64,000 bases of DNA from Galeruca laticollis (GCA_963921935.1 OY998176.1:136102299-136166298), one strand, 5' to 3'; positions 10,941-23,097 are shown, counted from the stretch's first letter. Numbers and translations are program-made. The notes: generated by a model from the letters alone, not told the origin.

Positions 10941-13709
10941 TTAGTCAGGACAGAAATGATAAAAATCAGACAATGAGTAAAAACAGTTATTTAGCAGAAA
11001 TAGCTTACTTAATTTATAGAAAGATCTAACACAGAGATTTCTAATTTCAATTTCCTTATTAAAACTAACAAATCTATTGTATAAGCTTACATCGATGTTA
11101 TTGTTCGCACTTGTTTGTTAACGAGAGAAAGGTTTTACAATGTTTTTAGCAGATCGAGTACCAGAAGCATGTACATCGGCATGTGTTCCATACATTGGTA
11201 AATTCCTATGAACAAGGTTTGTTGTCTCTAGAATATACATTCACGGAACTGTAAGAATATTAAATTTTATAAATATATCTTTGCAATGTGTGTGGTTTGG
11301 CTCTATCAATTATGCGGAGTGCCGTTTTCTGCAATCGAAACACACTCTCCATACTACTTGAAGTACCCCATTGAATTATACCGTATGATAAATGGCTGTG
11401 AATTATCGTAAAGTAGACAGTTCTTAGTACATCATTATTGAGGCAATGTCTTAATTGACGCAACGCAAATATTCGTGATAAGAGCTTGGAACACAAGGCA
11501 TCAACGTTAGGTGACCATTTAAGGTATTTATCAAGTACAATACCCAAATATTTTACCGGTTCTGATTTATTGAGTAATCTATTGGATGTTGACATTATCT
11601 CCTGAGTTTTTGTAGAATTCATCTGAAGTTTGCTTGCTGGAAACCACGTTTCAGCTTTCATTAAATTTTCTGCATTCAAAGCTTCCCCACGCTTTGTTGC
11701 TGTTATTGTATCGTCGGAAAACAGGAAACACCCTGTTTGTTCGAAAACTGCAGGTAGATCATTAATATATAACTGAAAGAGCACTGGGCCCAAAACAAAA
11801 CCCTGTGGTACACCATTCAATGTGGTCATCAGACTCGATTCTGAGTCCTTGCAGCTTACATATTGTTTGTCAGGTATGAATTGAAGAGATCAAGTTCTTT
11901 ATTGCGTACGCCCTAGATTCTAGTTTTCGTACCAGTTCATGCTTGCTCCCACAGTCAAAGGCCTTGGTTTGGTCACACATACTAGCGATATTATTTTCCC
12001 CCTCGATGAGTCCCTCAACTATGTAATCAATCAGTGCACTGATTGCTTTAGAAGTAGAATGACCTTTCCTAAAACCAAATTGGGCCGGTGATATAATTAG
12101 TTTATTTTCATAGTAACTTACTAATTTATTCTTAATTATCACTTCCAATACTTTCCCAACAACAGGAACAATAGAAATCGGTCTATAGTTATCTAACAAG
12201 TCTTTATTGTCTTATTTAAATGTTGGTAGAACGTTTGATATTTTAATGGAATCTGGCCAGTTTCCTTCAGATACGCATTTATTATAAAGTATGGTGAGCG
12301 GCTCAACTACTGAGTTTATGGCGGCTTTCAGCATCCTACTATTAAGACCATAATAATCGATACAATTGGAATTTTTTAATCCTAAAATAGCTTCACGAAC
12401 ATCCGTTTCCAGAATGGAGGACATAAAGAAAGAAAAAGTAGGTTTATTCATTTTATTAATAAATGTATGTTAGGATCAACAATGCCATTTACAATACTAT
12501 CCGCGATAGAGCAGAAAAATGCATTAAAATTATCTGCTGTACTGTTGCTGCTTGTTTTTACAATATTTTTGGTTTTCCTCTCAGAATTCACAATCCTCCA
12601 AGCTGTTTTATTTTTTTTGTCAGAATATTGGATTATAGCCGCAAACGCGTTGCGTTTCTCATCTCTTAAAGTCTTCTCATAAGTCATTTTCAGCTCTCTA
12701 TACAGTAGCCAATGATCATAGGAATTACTCGTTTTAAACCGTTTCTTTGCGGCAAATACACCCTTTCTTAGTTCTCTCAACTGCCTGTTGTACCAGCTGA
12801 TACCGTTACTTTTATTGTTAACCAATTTTAGTTGAAAACATGTATCAACCAGATTAAGAAGATGATCAAGTATAACTCCAGCAGTCACATCTGAGGTCAT
12901 TATTTCAGTAATTACAGACCATGGATTTTCACTTAAAATATCAGGGAATTTTTTAATTTTTGGAACTGTAATAATTCTCCTTTTAATAACTGGCTCGTAC
13001 GAGTTTTGTTTACCCAATAGGAATAGGAAAAACGCTTGATGATCTGCGGTGTCAGGATCCAACACATTATCAAGCAGTTCGTTCCGGTCAATGTTTGTAA
13101 TAATATTGTCTAAACATGACTTAGATGTAGGAACATGTATTAGATGTTTTAACCCGTACATGCTCATGGTATTTCCCAGATCAGAAGAGTGCACATTGTT
13201 GCTATCCAGATCAATATTTAAGTCCCCCATCAAAATTATACCTGAATATTTCCTATAAAGGAATTCGATTAAAGTTTCTTACTTATCCTTAAAAATATTT
13301 ATATCACCACTAGAGAAAAACCTGTAGATATTCAGAAGAACACATTTTTTATTTATCTGAGCTCCGCAAAACTCTGCGTGAAACGGCACACAGAATGTAG
13401 TAACATCAATAGCTTTTAAATCAACCTTACAACGGGAGAAAATTGCCACATCCCCGTGAATAGAATTTCCCTACAATAAAATGACGTTAAATTATAATTA
13501 TGTAAATGAATTTATTTTAAATTTTATTCACTCAACCAATGTTCAGAAATACATAAAATATCATTAGGGGTTGATTGAGTAAATATATGGATGTCATTGA
13601 TTTTATTGCTTAAACATTGAACATTAATATGCAAAATGGCAAATTTAGGAAACATACACTTATTAGCCGTTTGAAATTGGTTTAAATTGATTTTGCCGAA
13701 AAAACTCAT
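10941..13709 (-). pseudogene. CR1/jockey-like LINE ORF2: endonuclease and reverse transcriptase
   Basis: Minus-strand pieces join in order. Endonuclease: LHINVQCLSNKIND at about 13630 and SEHWLSE at about 13530, FSRCKVDLKAID near 13430, MGDLNIDL at about 13230 and a DNIITN / DHQAF part near 13110-13040. Connector 12800-12450. RT: NCIDYYGLNSRML, NYRPISIVP (12190), FGFRKGHST (12080), the first catalytic block in altered form (CDQTKAFDC, about 11955), GVPQGFVLGPVLF (11810), FLFSDDT (about 11725), VKYLGIVLD (11550). A C-terminal extension like NLPMYGTHADVH and NNNIDVSLYNR continues to a stop at 10941. Frameshifts occur near 12450, 12205, 11850 and 11110. It would nick target DNA and copy its RNA; this copy is broken. 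Confidence 0.85.
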
Positions 13710-13859
13710 TGATATAAATTCCTTGAGGCCAAATTTCAGCTCGAAGCAATTTTTCTGAATTACTTAATGGTATTGATATCTTGAAAGAAGCATATCTATG
13801 AGGAAACCTTGCCCTGAGCTGCCTGACCTCAATATTCGAATCAACGGTCTTTTACATCA

Positions 13860-14640
13860 TCAGTCGTAATATCCGGATGCCAATTTGTGGTAATGTGTTG
13901 TAAACTCTGATTTCGCAGCTTTTACATACAATTTTTCGTCGCACATTGATCCGATCACTAAATTTTTAGGTTTGAAGTTGATTTTACTGTCCGCAACTGC
14001 TCTACTTAGTCCTGGGAGCTCTTGATTTATGTTTACATAGTCAGCACATAAGTTAGCTATTTCAGCTAGATGAACAGCTGATAATACATCTTCTGGAGCA
14101 ATAAAGTTGTTTCCTGAAGCATTAATTGAAGTGGGACGATGAAGTGTAGCCTCCTCTTTGTTGCAGGCATTTGTGATGGCAGACATTGAATTCAGTTTCT
14201 GTTGGGATTTAGGTAGAAGAGGAAATGAAGTTGTATTTTTTATATTATTATTAATATGTGCTTGAGAGAGACCAGTATTAGAAGTTGACTTTACGGCTTA
14301 TGAAGGAGATACTTGCTCTTGTAGTGTTTTGACCCAGAGTTGAAGATTGTCAATAATCAACTCCTTATCTCTAATGATTCTCTCGAGTTATAGTACTTTC
14401 AATGAGTCGCAACTTTCTTTCTCTTTCTCTTGAGAAGAAGTAGGTGTATCAGTTTTTGCTTTTCGACATCCTTAGTTACTACACAAGGATTGCAACAGTT
14501 GACAGTTTCCTTATCTAAAAGTGAAATTTTTAACTGATTTAGGCAGCTTTTATGAGATAGCCTACCGCATTGAACACACTTGATGCCAGTTTTTACTGGA
14601 TATAACCACAGGTGTAATAGGTCACCGTCCAAAACTTGAT
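13860..14640 (-). pseudogene. LINE ORF1 remnant with PHD-like zinc motif
   Basis: Upstream of the endonuclease on the same strand, the frame at 14632-14399 carries IKCVQCGRLSHKSCLN followed by a later NCC pair, a Cys/His pattern like the PHD-type finger at the start of ORF1 in CR1/Daphne-like insect LINEs. After a Lys/Arg run and frameshifts, the frame 14186-13860 continues with NLVIGSMCDEKLYVKAAKSE and HYHKLASGYY, similar to ORF1 RNA-binding parts. ORF1 and ORF2 are about 150 nt apart. It probably bound element RNA. Degenerate. Confidence 0.6.
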
Positions 14641-16260
14641 TTAACGAAAAACAATGGAGATATTTAGGAACCAGTACTGCCAGAAATCAATAAAAACAGG
14701 CATTTATATAACTGGACTAATCAGAGTCACATTAATTAATAGTATACATATATTCTAGTTCAATATAATGTAAAGTAGTGGAAATTCTTTTAAATAGAAA
14801 TATTTTCAGTGGTGGAAAATAGGATCAATTAAATCGAGTCAAGTCCCTCCATCAAGCTCCTCCCTCCGTCAAGGTGCACACATTTTCAGGCTTTAATAAC
14901 CTTGAGAAGGCCACGGAAAAAACCTAAGTCCTTATTCCATGTGCTTCTGTTTGAATATAATCAATTTTTCGCTCACTACTCATTTATCTGTTTAGCTAAA
15001 AGTGGCATACTTATTGGCACTTCCTCGGCTGGTCTCGTATCATATATATCCGTGATAATGAATTAATAACTACAGGAGAATATAAATCAAATATTTCAAG
15101 ATACTGACCATGAGAAATCAAACACCAAGATAATTTAAATATTCAATGTGAACATACCTCATTCGAAAATTTTATAATGGTAACTTTCAATTTAATTTAT
15201 AACTAAGACGGTAACATATGAGTTTGTTTTCTTTTATACAGGTTTTACCGATATCTTTCTGGAGCTTATTGCTAATCGTAAATATCTGGATCCGTAATAA
15301 AGAAGCGACAAGAGTAATATATTTACGTACTCGCTCAAATTGCTGGGGTTATCAACAAGTAGATAAAAAATTACATCTTATATTCAATTAGCATGAGGAT
15401 AATACTTATACTAGTTATTCAAGTGTTTTTTGAAGCCTCTTTCTCAATGGACTACCGATTTAGTATTTTCTCCAAGTCGGTTGCAGTGAAATCTTTATCT
15501 TGCGATCCAAGCACTTGATTCTATCTCTTCGACACCATCTTGTCCTTTCCAATTCGCAATTTCAGCAATGTCTGCATCTAAAATTTGAATTTTCGCAGAT
15601 TCTTCATAATTTTTCACAATCAGAACAGGCCACAGGCGACAACATTTGACAACATACTTTAGGCGTAGTAGTAATAAAATCTGTTTTACTTTTATATTAA
15701 TCCATTAGCCTAGGTGTTAACAAAGGGTTCCGAATCCTTTTCATTCCATGAATAAGGAGTATTCACTGTATATAAATCTTGAAAAACCTGCCTTAAACGC
15801 CAAAATTAATTTGTCATTTATTGTATTGGGTGCATATGAAATAATTCCTTTTAAGGTCTTCAATATGACAGTACATTTTTTGTGAGTGCCAAAATTAACC
15901 TTGGGAACGTTGCAAAAGGAACCACTATTTTCGTGGTCATATTTCCCACGTTGTCCTTTTTGTTCCTACACAAAATGAAATTTAATATTAATCCTACTCG
16001 AATTACCCTGTACATATGCAAAAAATCTTTTCATCCAACATCCTCTTGATTAGTCGTTGATTGTATACAAGAGGAGATGAAACTTGAATATCGCTAAGAG
16101 TGTGTATTTATTCTACTTTTGAAAAGGTCGTTCAACTTTGTCAATAAGTTGCTCACAAATTTTTGGCACTTGATTTCGCAACAAAAAAGCGCTTCAAGAA
16201 CAGATGTTATAAGAAGTGTTTATTACAGTTTATGAAATGTAATTGCTTTTGTCAAACATA
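14641..16260. other. AT-rich interval, no supported gene
   Basis: I see no LINE 5' end boundary here and no terminal repeats. A minus-strand stretch at about 15500-15630 is open and mixed in composition (ILDADIAEIANWKGQDGVEE), but I recognise no family. The rest is non-coding and AT-rich. Confidence 0.35.
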
Positions 16261-16700
16261 CAGGGTTGACATTTATTATCCTTATATATTTATTCAATGC
16301 TAGTTTAACGTTTGAAGTACAATTATTCATCAAATCAACTAAACTTAAAGTAATTTTAGTTCAAAATGTTTTCTTCACTATCATGTATTGGTACAACATC
16401 CTGCACTATTTGAATATACCATCATTTGCGTATATCTTCATTCTTTTTACTTCAAATTTTATCGAAAGCTCATTAAGCTTTTCTAACGTCCGTCCTAGTC
16501 GAAATTGTGTTTTCCGGTAGTTATGGCTTCACTAAATTTCAATTTATTTGCTCATTTTTAACGAGATACGGATATTCTCAAAATGTAAAATTGACAATTT
16601 ATTCACCTCTTACTTGTTTAAAACTTTTATCATTGAGGTTGTATTAAAATTTTTCCGACTAGTTTCGTTATGTTCCTTGAATAATGATTTATTCCATCCT
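16261..16700. mobile_element. Candidate short non-autonomous DNA transposon (MITE)
   Basis: The left end reads TA then CAGGGTTGACATTTATTAT at 16261. The right end in reverse reads TA then CAGGATGGAATAAATCAT, ending at 16700. TA flanks both ends. The CAGGGTG-like start is common among insect IS630/Tc1/mariner MITEs. The interior (440 bp) has no transposase. The repeats are imperfect past the first 8 bases, so this is a candidate only. Confidence 0.4.
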
Positions 16701-16765
16701 GTATGTATTTCTAATTGATTTTGTTTCTTCTAGTTCTTTTAGACTATATACGTTGTCATTCATCA

Positions 16766-17240
16766 TTAATGTATATCTATTAGCTTAGCTTTGGCTCCAC
16801 TTTCTCTCGCCTGTTTCATATATCTTATTAGCTGTTTTCTCTGTTTCAGTATATCTTTTGGGTAATCTTCATCAATACATATCTTTGTTCCTTTAAATTT
16901 ATTCGTTCCTTCCAACGTTTCTACTTTCTTATTCACGTCTTTCATCACTTTATTTCCTGCCCTTTTGCATTTCAAAATATCTGATTTAACGTCTATTGTG
17001 TTAATAACCTTCTTCATTACATCTTCTAATTTATTTTCTAATTGTTCCTCATCTTCTTTGTGGCCTTCTTCTATACCATGTTTTATCAAATTCTTCTCTC
17101 TAAAATTTTTCTGGGTCTGTGTCATGTTTCCTTGCAAACATTCTGTTTTTTCCTTGAGTTCCATATTTTCTATCCTTTGTAGTTTTCTTTCATTAACTAT
17201 GCTATTTGTTTGCTCACTTCTTCAATTTTATGCTCTACTC
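16766..17240 (-). pseudogene. LINE ORF1-like fragment
   Basis: The minus frame 17164-16766 contains IKHGIEEG, then KSDILKCKRAGNK, and KGTKICIDEDYPKDILKQRK followed by IRYMKQARESGAKA. This order (a glycine-loop, a CKRxG block, a KGTxIxIxEDxxK block and a YxKxAR tail) is typical of ORF1-like proteins of RTE-type insect LINEs. It is preceded without gap by the tail of a Ty3 gag, so a truncated LINE probably inserted there, with the join near 17240. No ORF2 follows downstream. Confidence 0.55.
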
Positions 17241-18020
17241 CGCATATTCTCACGTTATTATTAGTATGATTGTTATAATTGCTATTCCTGTTAAATTTCG
17301 TGTCCGTATTGTAATATACGTATCTGTTATATCCGTTCACTTGGTTGTATTGTCTGAATGTTCTTCCTTGATAATTACCGTTATTCATTCTGCTGTTGTT
17401 TCCTCTTCTTTGATTGTTCCTATAGTTAAAATCTGGTTTTCTGAAGAAATTCCTATTGTCTTTGAAATGCAATACTTGTTGATGACCTGCTATGCTTTCT
17501 ACTGATACCAGCTTAGATAGTACTTCCTGTGTGTTTTCGAAACTTCCCGCTGCTATAATTGTTTTCGTCGCGTCTGTTGTGGCATTCATCGTCACTGCTT
17601 TAACCGTTACCTCTTTGGTTTATTTTTCTGCTTAATTCTCTTGCATACCTTCCCACACGTATGCTACCTGTAGTTTCTCCGCCAGCTTCTCTACTTCTGT
17701 CGCGTAATGTGTTATATCCTTTCCGTTTTGTCTTACTTTGTTTAGTTTTGCCAAGAGAAGACTTGGGTTATCTTCTTGTATTCCTGATTTGTTTGTTTCT
17801 GATTTCTGTGATAGAATTTTCCGTCTTTATCAGACCTCTTGCTTTCTCTGTCAGTCTAGTTTTAATTGAAAGAACTGCATTTTCCTCGTTACCTGTTGCG
17901 TTTATTTGTAATAAATCTAACGAATCCAAAAATGACTGTAACTTACTTGCTTCGCCATTAAACTCAGTAGGTTATACCTTACTCGCGAAATTAAAAAAAT
18001 CATTCATACCCGTAGCCATT
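17241..18020 (-). pseudogene. Ty3/gypsy gag with Arg/Asn-rich C terminus
   Basis: Gag begins near 18020 (MATGMNDFFNFASKV) and continues TEFNGEASKLQSFLDSLDLL, typical of a Ty3 capsid N-terminal part. After frameshifts near 17830 and 17630 it resumes with TGSIRVGRYARELS and then VTMNATTDATKTIIAAGSFE and ENTQEVLSKL. The C terminus (17450-17260) is Arg/Asn/Tyr rich with NNQRRGNN and NYQGRTFRQYN, a nucleocapsid-like tail without clear zinc knuckles. Truncated by the LINE piece; protease and pol are not present. Confidence 0.65.
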
Positions 18021-18355
18021 TTCACCTGTTAGCTTATTGTTTGTAATACAACCGTATCGATCTTCTCAAATATAGATGTAGGTATTTTAACAGTACAGTT
18101 TAGCGCTTCAAATGACCTAGAAGTTTTTTCCTCAATCCTATCAGAATAATTTTTACAACTTCCTTGCTGTAGTATACCTATTTTTAACTATTAATTTTGT
18201 GAAATTATTGTGAAGAATTATTATACTATTATTTACTTCTTCCACCACTGATTTTAGCTTATCTTCGAATTCCTCCCACGTAATTGACATTTGAAGAGAA
18301 AAAAAAAAGATCAACCATTCGTTCATAAGAATAGAGTGCATATGTACTTACAATT

Positions 18356-18589
18356 TTATACCATTAAAGTTCGCGTCGACTTCTGAGCCGCTATGCTTCT
18401 GTTGATGTCTCTCTTTAGTGATCTTCGGTGTGTTTTCCATAGAGACCATCCGAATTTTAAAATGAACGCTATCGTTATTATGTATAATAAAACCAATATT
18501 TCCGTTGCGAAACTGTCTTGATGTACTATGAAATTGTTGTTCACCGTACCGGTTTCCTGGACCATTTGTTTTGTGGCCTTACCACCCAT
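18356..18589 (-). CDS. Small single-pass membrane protein upstream of Ty3 gag (hypothetical)
   Basis: A 77-codon frame starts with ATG at 18589 in a good start context (A at -3, G at +4). The N terminus MGGKATK fits an N-myristoylation pattern (MGxxx[ST]K). Then a polar stretch (TGTVNNNFIVHQ), a hydrophobic segment of about 20 residues (ILVLLYIITIAFILKFGWSL), and a basic tail (KTHRRSLKRDINRS). The frame is open further upstream, but no better ATG is seen there. It lies between a leader with possible primer site (TTGGCGGAGCGG just upstream) and a short frame MSITWEEFEDKLKS plus gag at 18310-17241. It looks like an accessory protein of the Ty3 element; I recall similar small frames before gag in other insect Ty3 elements but cannot confirm it here. 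Confidence 0.5.
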   Translation of the reverse strand: MGGKATKQMVQETGTVNNNFIVHQDSFATEILVLLYIITIAFILKFGWSLWKTHRRSLKRDINRSIAAQKSTRTLMV

Positions 18590-19267
18590 AGTTCCGCTCC
18601 GCCAAGTTCCAAGATTCAAATAGAAGACCATATACTTTGCTCGTTCGGATGCGTCTTTATCACTTACTTGCTTCAATTATTACCATTGATTTCCACTATC
18701 ATCGGTTCGCAGAGTCCATTTATTTTAGGTCGCAGGATCGATTTACCATTTGAATGTTACCATTAGTTGTCAGGATCCATTTATTATCGACGAATATTAC
18801 CATTCATTGTCGAATATTGTCATTTGTTTTCAGGATCGCCATGTGGTGATTAAGCCGGCAAGTGTTCCTCGTTAAGTCCTCCGTCCATTATACCATTATC
18901 AATGCGAAACACTTATCCTCAATCGGTGGGAAGAAATAATACCATAATTTATCAAAAACCACTGGGATAATAGATTGAATACTATTTTTAAGAAAGTTAC
19001 TGACCACAGATAACTTATACAAGATGCATTACTAACATGACACTAGTTAACAACGTAAAGAAATTCCTATATATATTATTAAAAACTAAACCTAAACATA
19101 AACAGTCGATGATCTTCGTCGACCTTAATACACTTCAATTATTTATCATTGAACCGCGTTTATTATCATATTTACAAACAGTCGTGATTCCGATTAGAAC
19201 AATAACAATCTTCCTACAACTTGTTAACAACCTTCAAGTTCACTGGCCGCTGACAATACTTAACATT
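18590..19267 (-). other. Leader and probable LTR region of the 17-18 kb Ty3 element
   Basis: Repeated phrases such as CAGGATC(C) followed by TTTA and TTACCATT.. recur at 18690-18840 (AGGATCGAT, AGGATCCAT, AGGATCGCC; GTTACCATTAGTTGTC, ATTACCATTCATTGTC). This looks like a repetitive leader. I could not fix the LTR ends. The plus frame at 19037-19297 has no recognisable motif. Confidence 0.3.
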
Positions 19268-19344
19268 AACCGTGAATATTGGGGTAACGGCAAGTAAGAA
19301 GAGTTTTCTTTCATTACCTTGCCGTTACCCCAATATTCACGGTT
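19268..19344. repeat. Perfect 27 bp inverted repeat with 23 nt spacer
   Basis: Arms at 19268-19294 and 19318-19344 are exact reverse complements over 27 bases (left arm starts AACCGTGAATATTGGG). The spacer is TAAGAAGAGTTTTCTTTCAT plus three bases. It lies just upstream of a PLE and does not coincide with the end of a recognised element. Confidence 0.9.
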
Positions 19345-19439
19345 TTATACCTAATTAATCGGCAAAAACTATCTTCTATATAGTTATAGATAATGGGGTT
19401 TTAGAAGAACATATATGAACAATATGGTAAATATACAGT

Positions 19440-22400
19440 TCAATCATTAAAAAATTGGTCAAGAACTAAAATGAAACTAGCGAAAGAATATAATAGAAGA
19501 TGTTTCTTACTTAAATGTAGAAGAGAAGGTATCACACCAAATCACATTCATGATGACACTGTTCCATTGACTGACCTTCTACATCGTCGAAATATCTATG
19601 TAATGAAGAATGCCAGTTTTTTATTAAGGTTAAGACAAAAAATCAATAATATTGAAATATCCAATAATCAAAAAACTATTGTAAATCTTGAACGTAATTT
19701 GAATTTTTTAAAAACTGAAATCATACAATCAACTTCAGAGTATATTTTTAATAACTTTTCATTTCGTCAAACAAAAACCAATAATAAAATTTCTAACTCA
19801 ATAATAAATTAAATAAACTTAGAGAAAAAGAATTTGAAATAAAATTAAATACAAGCCCTAAATGGATAAAAAACCTTACTAACATTGATATTCCAAATGA
19901 CATTTTATGCTTTTTATCTTTAGGTCCTAAATTTAGTATAGAGCCAATTCTAGGAACAGATATTCAAATAAAACATTTACTAGCAGATGTTGAAAATATT
20001 ACATCACAAACTTCAGATGACCGTTTGAAAAAAACATTAATAGCAAAATCAACAAATATAATTAGAAATCAAATAAACCAAATAATTTATTCTTACGTAA
20101 TTTATACTATAAAACAAGATAATTTTTGAAAATGAACTCAAATGTAATTGTGATAAAGGTAACTCCACTGTTATTATGTGAAAAGAAAACTATATTGAGC
20201 TATCTACAGAAATTCTTAATGGTGATTCTTCTTATAACGTATTAAACAAAGATCCTACACTAACAATTCAAAATAAATGTAATACTATAATAAAAAAATT
20301 GATTAATACAAAACAAATAGATAAAATTACGAAAAATAAACTTACTTATTATAATGCTAAATTCTATGACCTTCCCAATATTATCAATTAGACCGATTGT
20401 AGCTTCTATAGGTACACCAACTAATTTATTAGGTTCATATATCACTGATATTTTAACAAAGGCATATAATTTAAATACTGAATATTAGATTAAAGATTCA
20501 TTTGAAGTTTTCAATCAATTTAACAAATTTAAATTACCTGATAATCATGTAATTTGCAGTTTAGATGTTGTTTCTTCATTCAGTAATGTATATTTAGAAT
20601 TTGCTTTAAGAGCAATTTATAAAAAGTGGAATGAAATCAGTGAACATTGTCAAATATATAAAAAATATATTTGCAAGAAATTATTACATTCCTGTTTGAA
20701 AATGCCTATTTTACATTTAATAATCTAATATATAAACAAACTTTTGGTACTCCTATGGGAGCTGCAATTTCTCCCATAGGAGAGAAAAAGAATTTGAAAT
20801 AAAATTAAATACAAGCCCTAAATGGATAAAAAACCTTACTAACATTGATATTCCAAATGACATTTCATGCTTTTTATCTTTAGGTCCTAAATTTAGTATA
20901 GAGCCAATTCTAGGAACAGATATTCAAATAAAACATTTACTAGCAGATGTTGAAAATATTACATCACAAACTTCAGATGACCGTTTGAAAAAAACATTAA
21001 TAGCAAAATCAACAAATATAATTAGAAATCAAATAAACCAAATAATTTATTCTTACGTAATTTATACTATAAAACAAGATAATTTTTGAAAATGAACTCA
21101 AATGTAATTGTGATAAAGGTAACTCCACTGTTATTATGTGAAAAGAAAACTATATTGAGCTATCTACAGAAATTCTTAATGGTGATTCTTCTTATAACGT
21201 ATTAAACAAAGATCCTACACTAACAATTCAAAATAAATGTAATACTATGATAAAAAAAATTGATTAATACAAAACAAATAGATAAAATTACGAAAAATAA
21301 CCTTACTTATTATAATGCTAAATTCTATGACCTTCCCAATATTATCAATTAGACCGATTGTAGCTTCTATAGGTACACCAACTAATTTATTAGGTTCATA
21401 TATCACTGATATTTTAACAAAGGCATATAATTTAAATACTGAATATTAGATTAAAGATTCATTTGAAGTTTTCAATCAATTTAACAAATTTAAATTACCT
21501 GATAATCATGTAATTTGCAGTTTAGATGTTGTTTCTTCATTCAGTAATGTATATTTAGAATTTGCTTTAAGAGCAATTTATAAAAAGTGGAATGAAATCA
21601 GTGAACATTGTCAAATATATAAAAAATATATTTGCAAGAAATTATTACATTCCTGTTTGAAAATGCCTATTTTACATTTAATAATCTAATATATAAACAA
21701 ACTTTTGGTACTCCTATGGGAGCTGCAATTTCTCCCATTATAGCTTGTTATGTAATGGATAATTTATTGGATACAATTATACCATTATTACCATTTAAAA
21801 TAATTTTTTTTTTTTAAATATGTTGATGATATTATTTTAGCATTACCAAAAACTAACTTAAATGAAGTTCTTTTTATATTCAATAACTATGATCCATATA
21901 TAAAATTTACAATGGAAAAAGAAGACAGTAATCAAAGTGTACCATTTTTAGACACAAAATTTATAAGAAATAATGATAACACATTATCTATTGATTGGTA
22001 CAAAAAACCAATTAGCTCAGGACGATTTATGAACTATTGGTCTTATCATAAATATTCCATGAAAATTAACCTGATCAAACAAATGAGAAATAGAATAACA
22101 AAAATATCAGATCCTATTTTTCATGAAAAGAAATTAAAAATTTTATATCAACTATTTTTGGAAAATGGTTATCCAAATAAATTAGTTAAAAACATACTAT
22201 TCAATTACTCTCCAGCTATAGACATTACAGACATTAATATTAGGAACGACCAATCAGATAATATAAATTATCATGTACCTTTACCATACAATAAAGAAAT
22301 AACACCATAGTTGAGTAGGATTTTTAAATCAATGAACAACATTAGAATTGCTAATAAAACATGCTTAACCATAAAGTCAATTTTCACTAATTTGAAAGAC

Positions 22401-22709
22401 AAAACTTCAATTCTTAATCTTTCAAATGTAATATATTTTATTCCATGCAAAAATTGTGATAACAAATATATTGGTCACACTGGCCAGAAATTAAAGAGCC
22501 GTATAAGTCTCCATAAAAGCGTTTGTAAGTTACATCCTGAAAGATGTGCCTTGGCTGAACATGTGATTGATAATGATCACATTATGGATTTTGAATCTGT
22601 TAATATTTTGGACATACAACCAAATATCAAAAAAAGACTTTCCTTAGAAATGGCTCATATATTTCAAGAGCCTAATACTATTAACAAAAAAGTAACCATA
22701 ATAATCTGA
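19440..22709 (+). pseudogene. Penelope-like element 1: RT and GIY-YIG endonuclease
   Basis: The plus-strand order is: N-terminal part (LAKEYNRRCFLLKCRREG; then LSLGPKFSI near 19916-19940), RT fingers (PIVASIGTPTNLLGSY, about 20390), palm LDVVSSFSNVYL (about 20563), FGTPMGAAISP (20745 and 21705), KYVDDIILALP (about 21818-21850), SVPFLDTKF (21930), and a C-terminal zinc/GIY-YIG module (IPCKNCDNKYIGHTG at 22441, SRISLHKS, CKLHPERCALAEH). The frame ends at 22709. Frameshifts lie near 19810, 20120, 20380 and 21815, and a 960 bp tandem duplication sits in the RT. PLEs use the endonuclease to prime reverse transcription. Inactive. Confidence 0.85.
19821..21738 (+). repeat. 960 bp direct tandem duplication in PLE 1
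   Basis: The sequence from AGAGAAAAAGAATTTG at 19821 recurs at 20781 and the two copies stay aligned to CTCCCAT at 20771-20777 / 21732-21738. Only a handful of differences were seen (for example TTTTATGC/TTTCATGC near 19905/20865, and an extra A near 21250), so the duplication is much younger than the other decay of the element. Confidence 0.9.
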
Positions 22710-22934
22710 GTGATATTTATTATTATCTACTAACAATTGATAACAAATTCTTATACGTGATTAAAACTATCTAAATGAAAGTTTGATGATTTTTAGAAAT
22801 AATTTTATTTCAGGTAAATGATTTTGGTATTTTTAATAATTTTATATAAAATGAATTTGTTATAATCTTTTATTATAATTTTATTTATCTATGGAGAAAT
22901 TATTAAGATGACATCTATGATAATTTGAAGTTGA

Positions 22935-22938
<4 letters not shown>

Positions 22939-22988
<50 letters not shown>
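22939..22988. repeat. (TA)n microsatellite after PLE 1
   Basis: Uninterrupted TA run of 25 units that follows the 3' end of PLE 1. TA runs also border PLE 2 (24839-24932) and PLE 3 (41973-42058), so they may mark PLE insertion sites. Confidence 0.95.
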
Positions 22989-22990
<2 letters not shown>

Positions 22991-23097
22991 GTGAAGGTAT
23001 GTCTTTGCTGATCAGTTACAATGTAACTTCTGTGTAGATTTTTTTAGGGAAATTGCAGCAATAAAACGTATCCGTGTACTCTTTTAAGTATTTAATC

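Noticed and set aside
12463..12682. Plus-strand frames of about 70 codons within the CR1-like LINE
   Set aside because: Antisense shadows of the ORF2 connector region.
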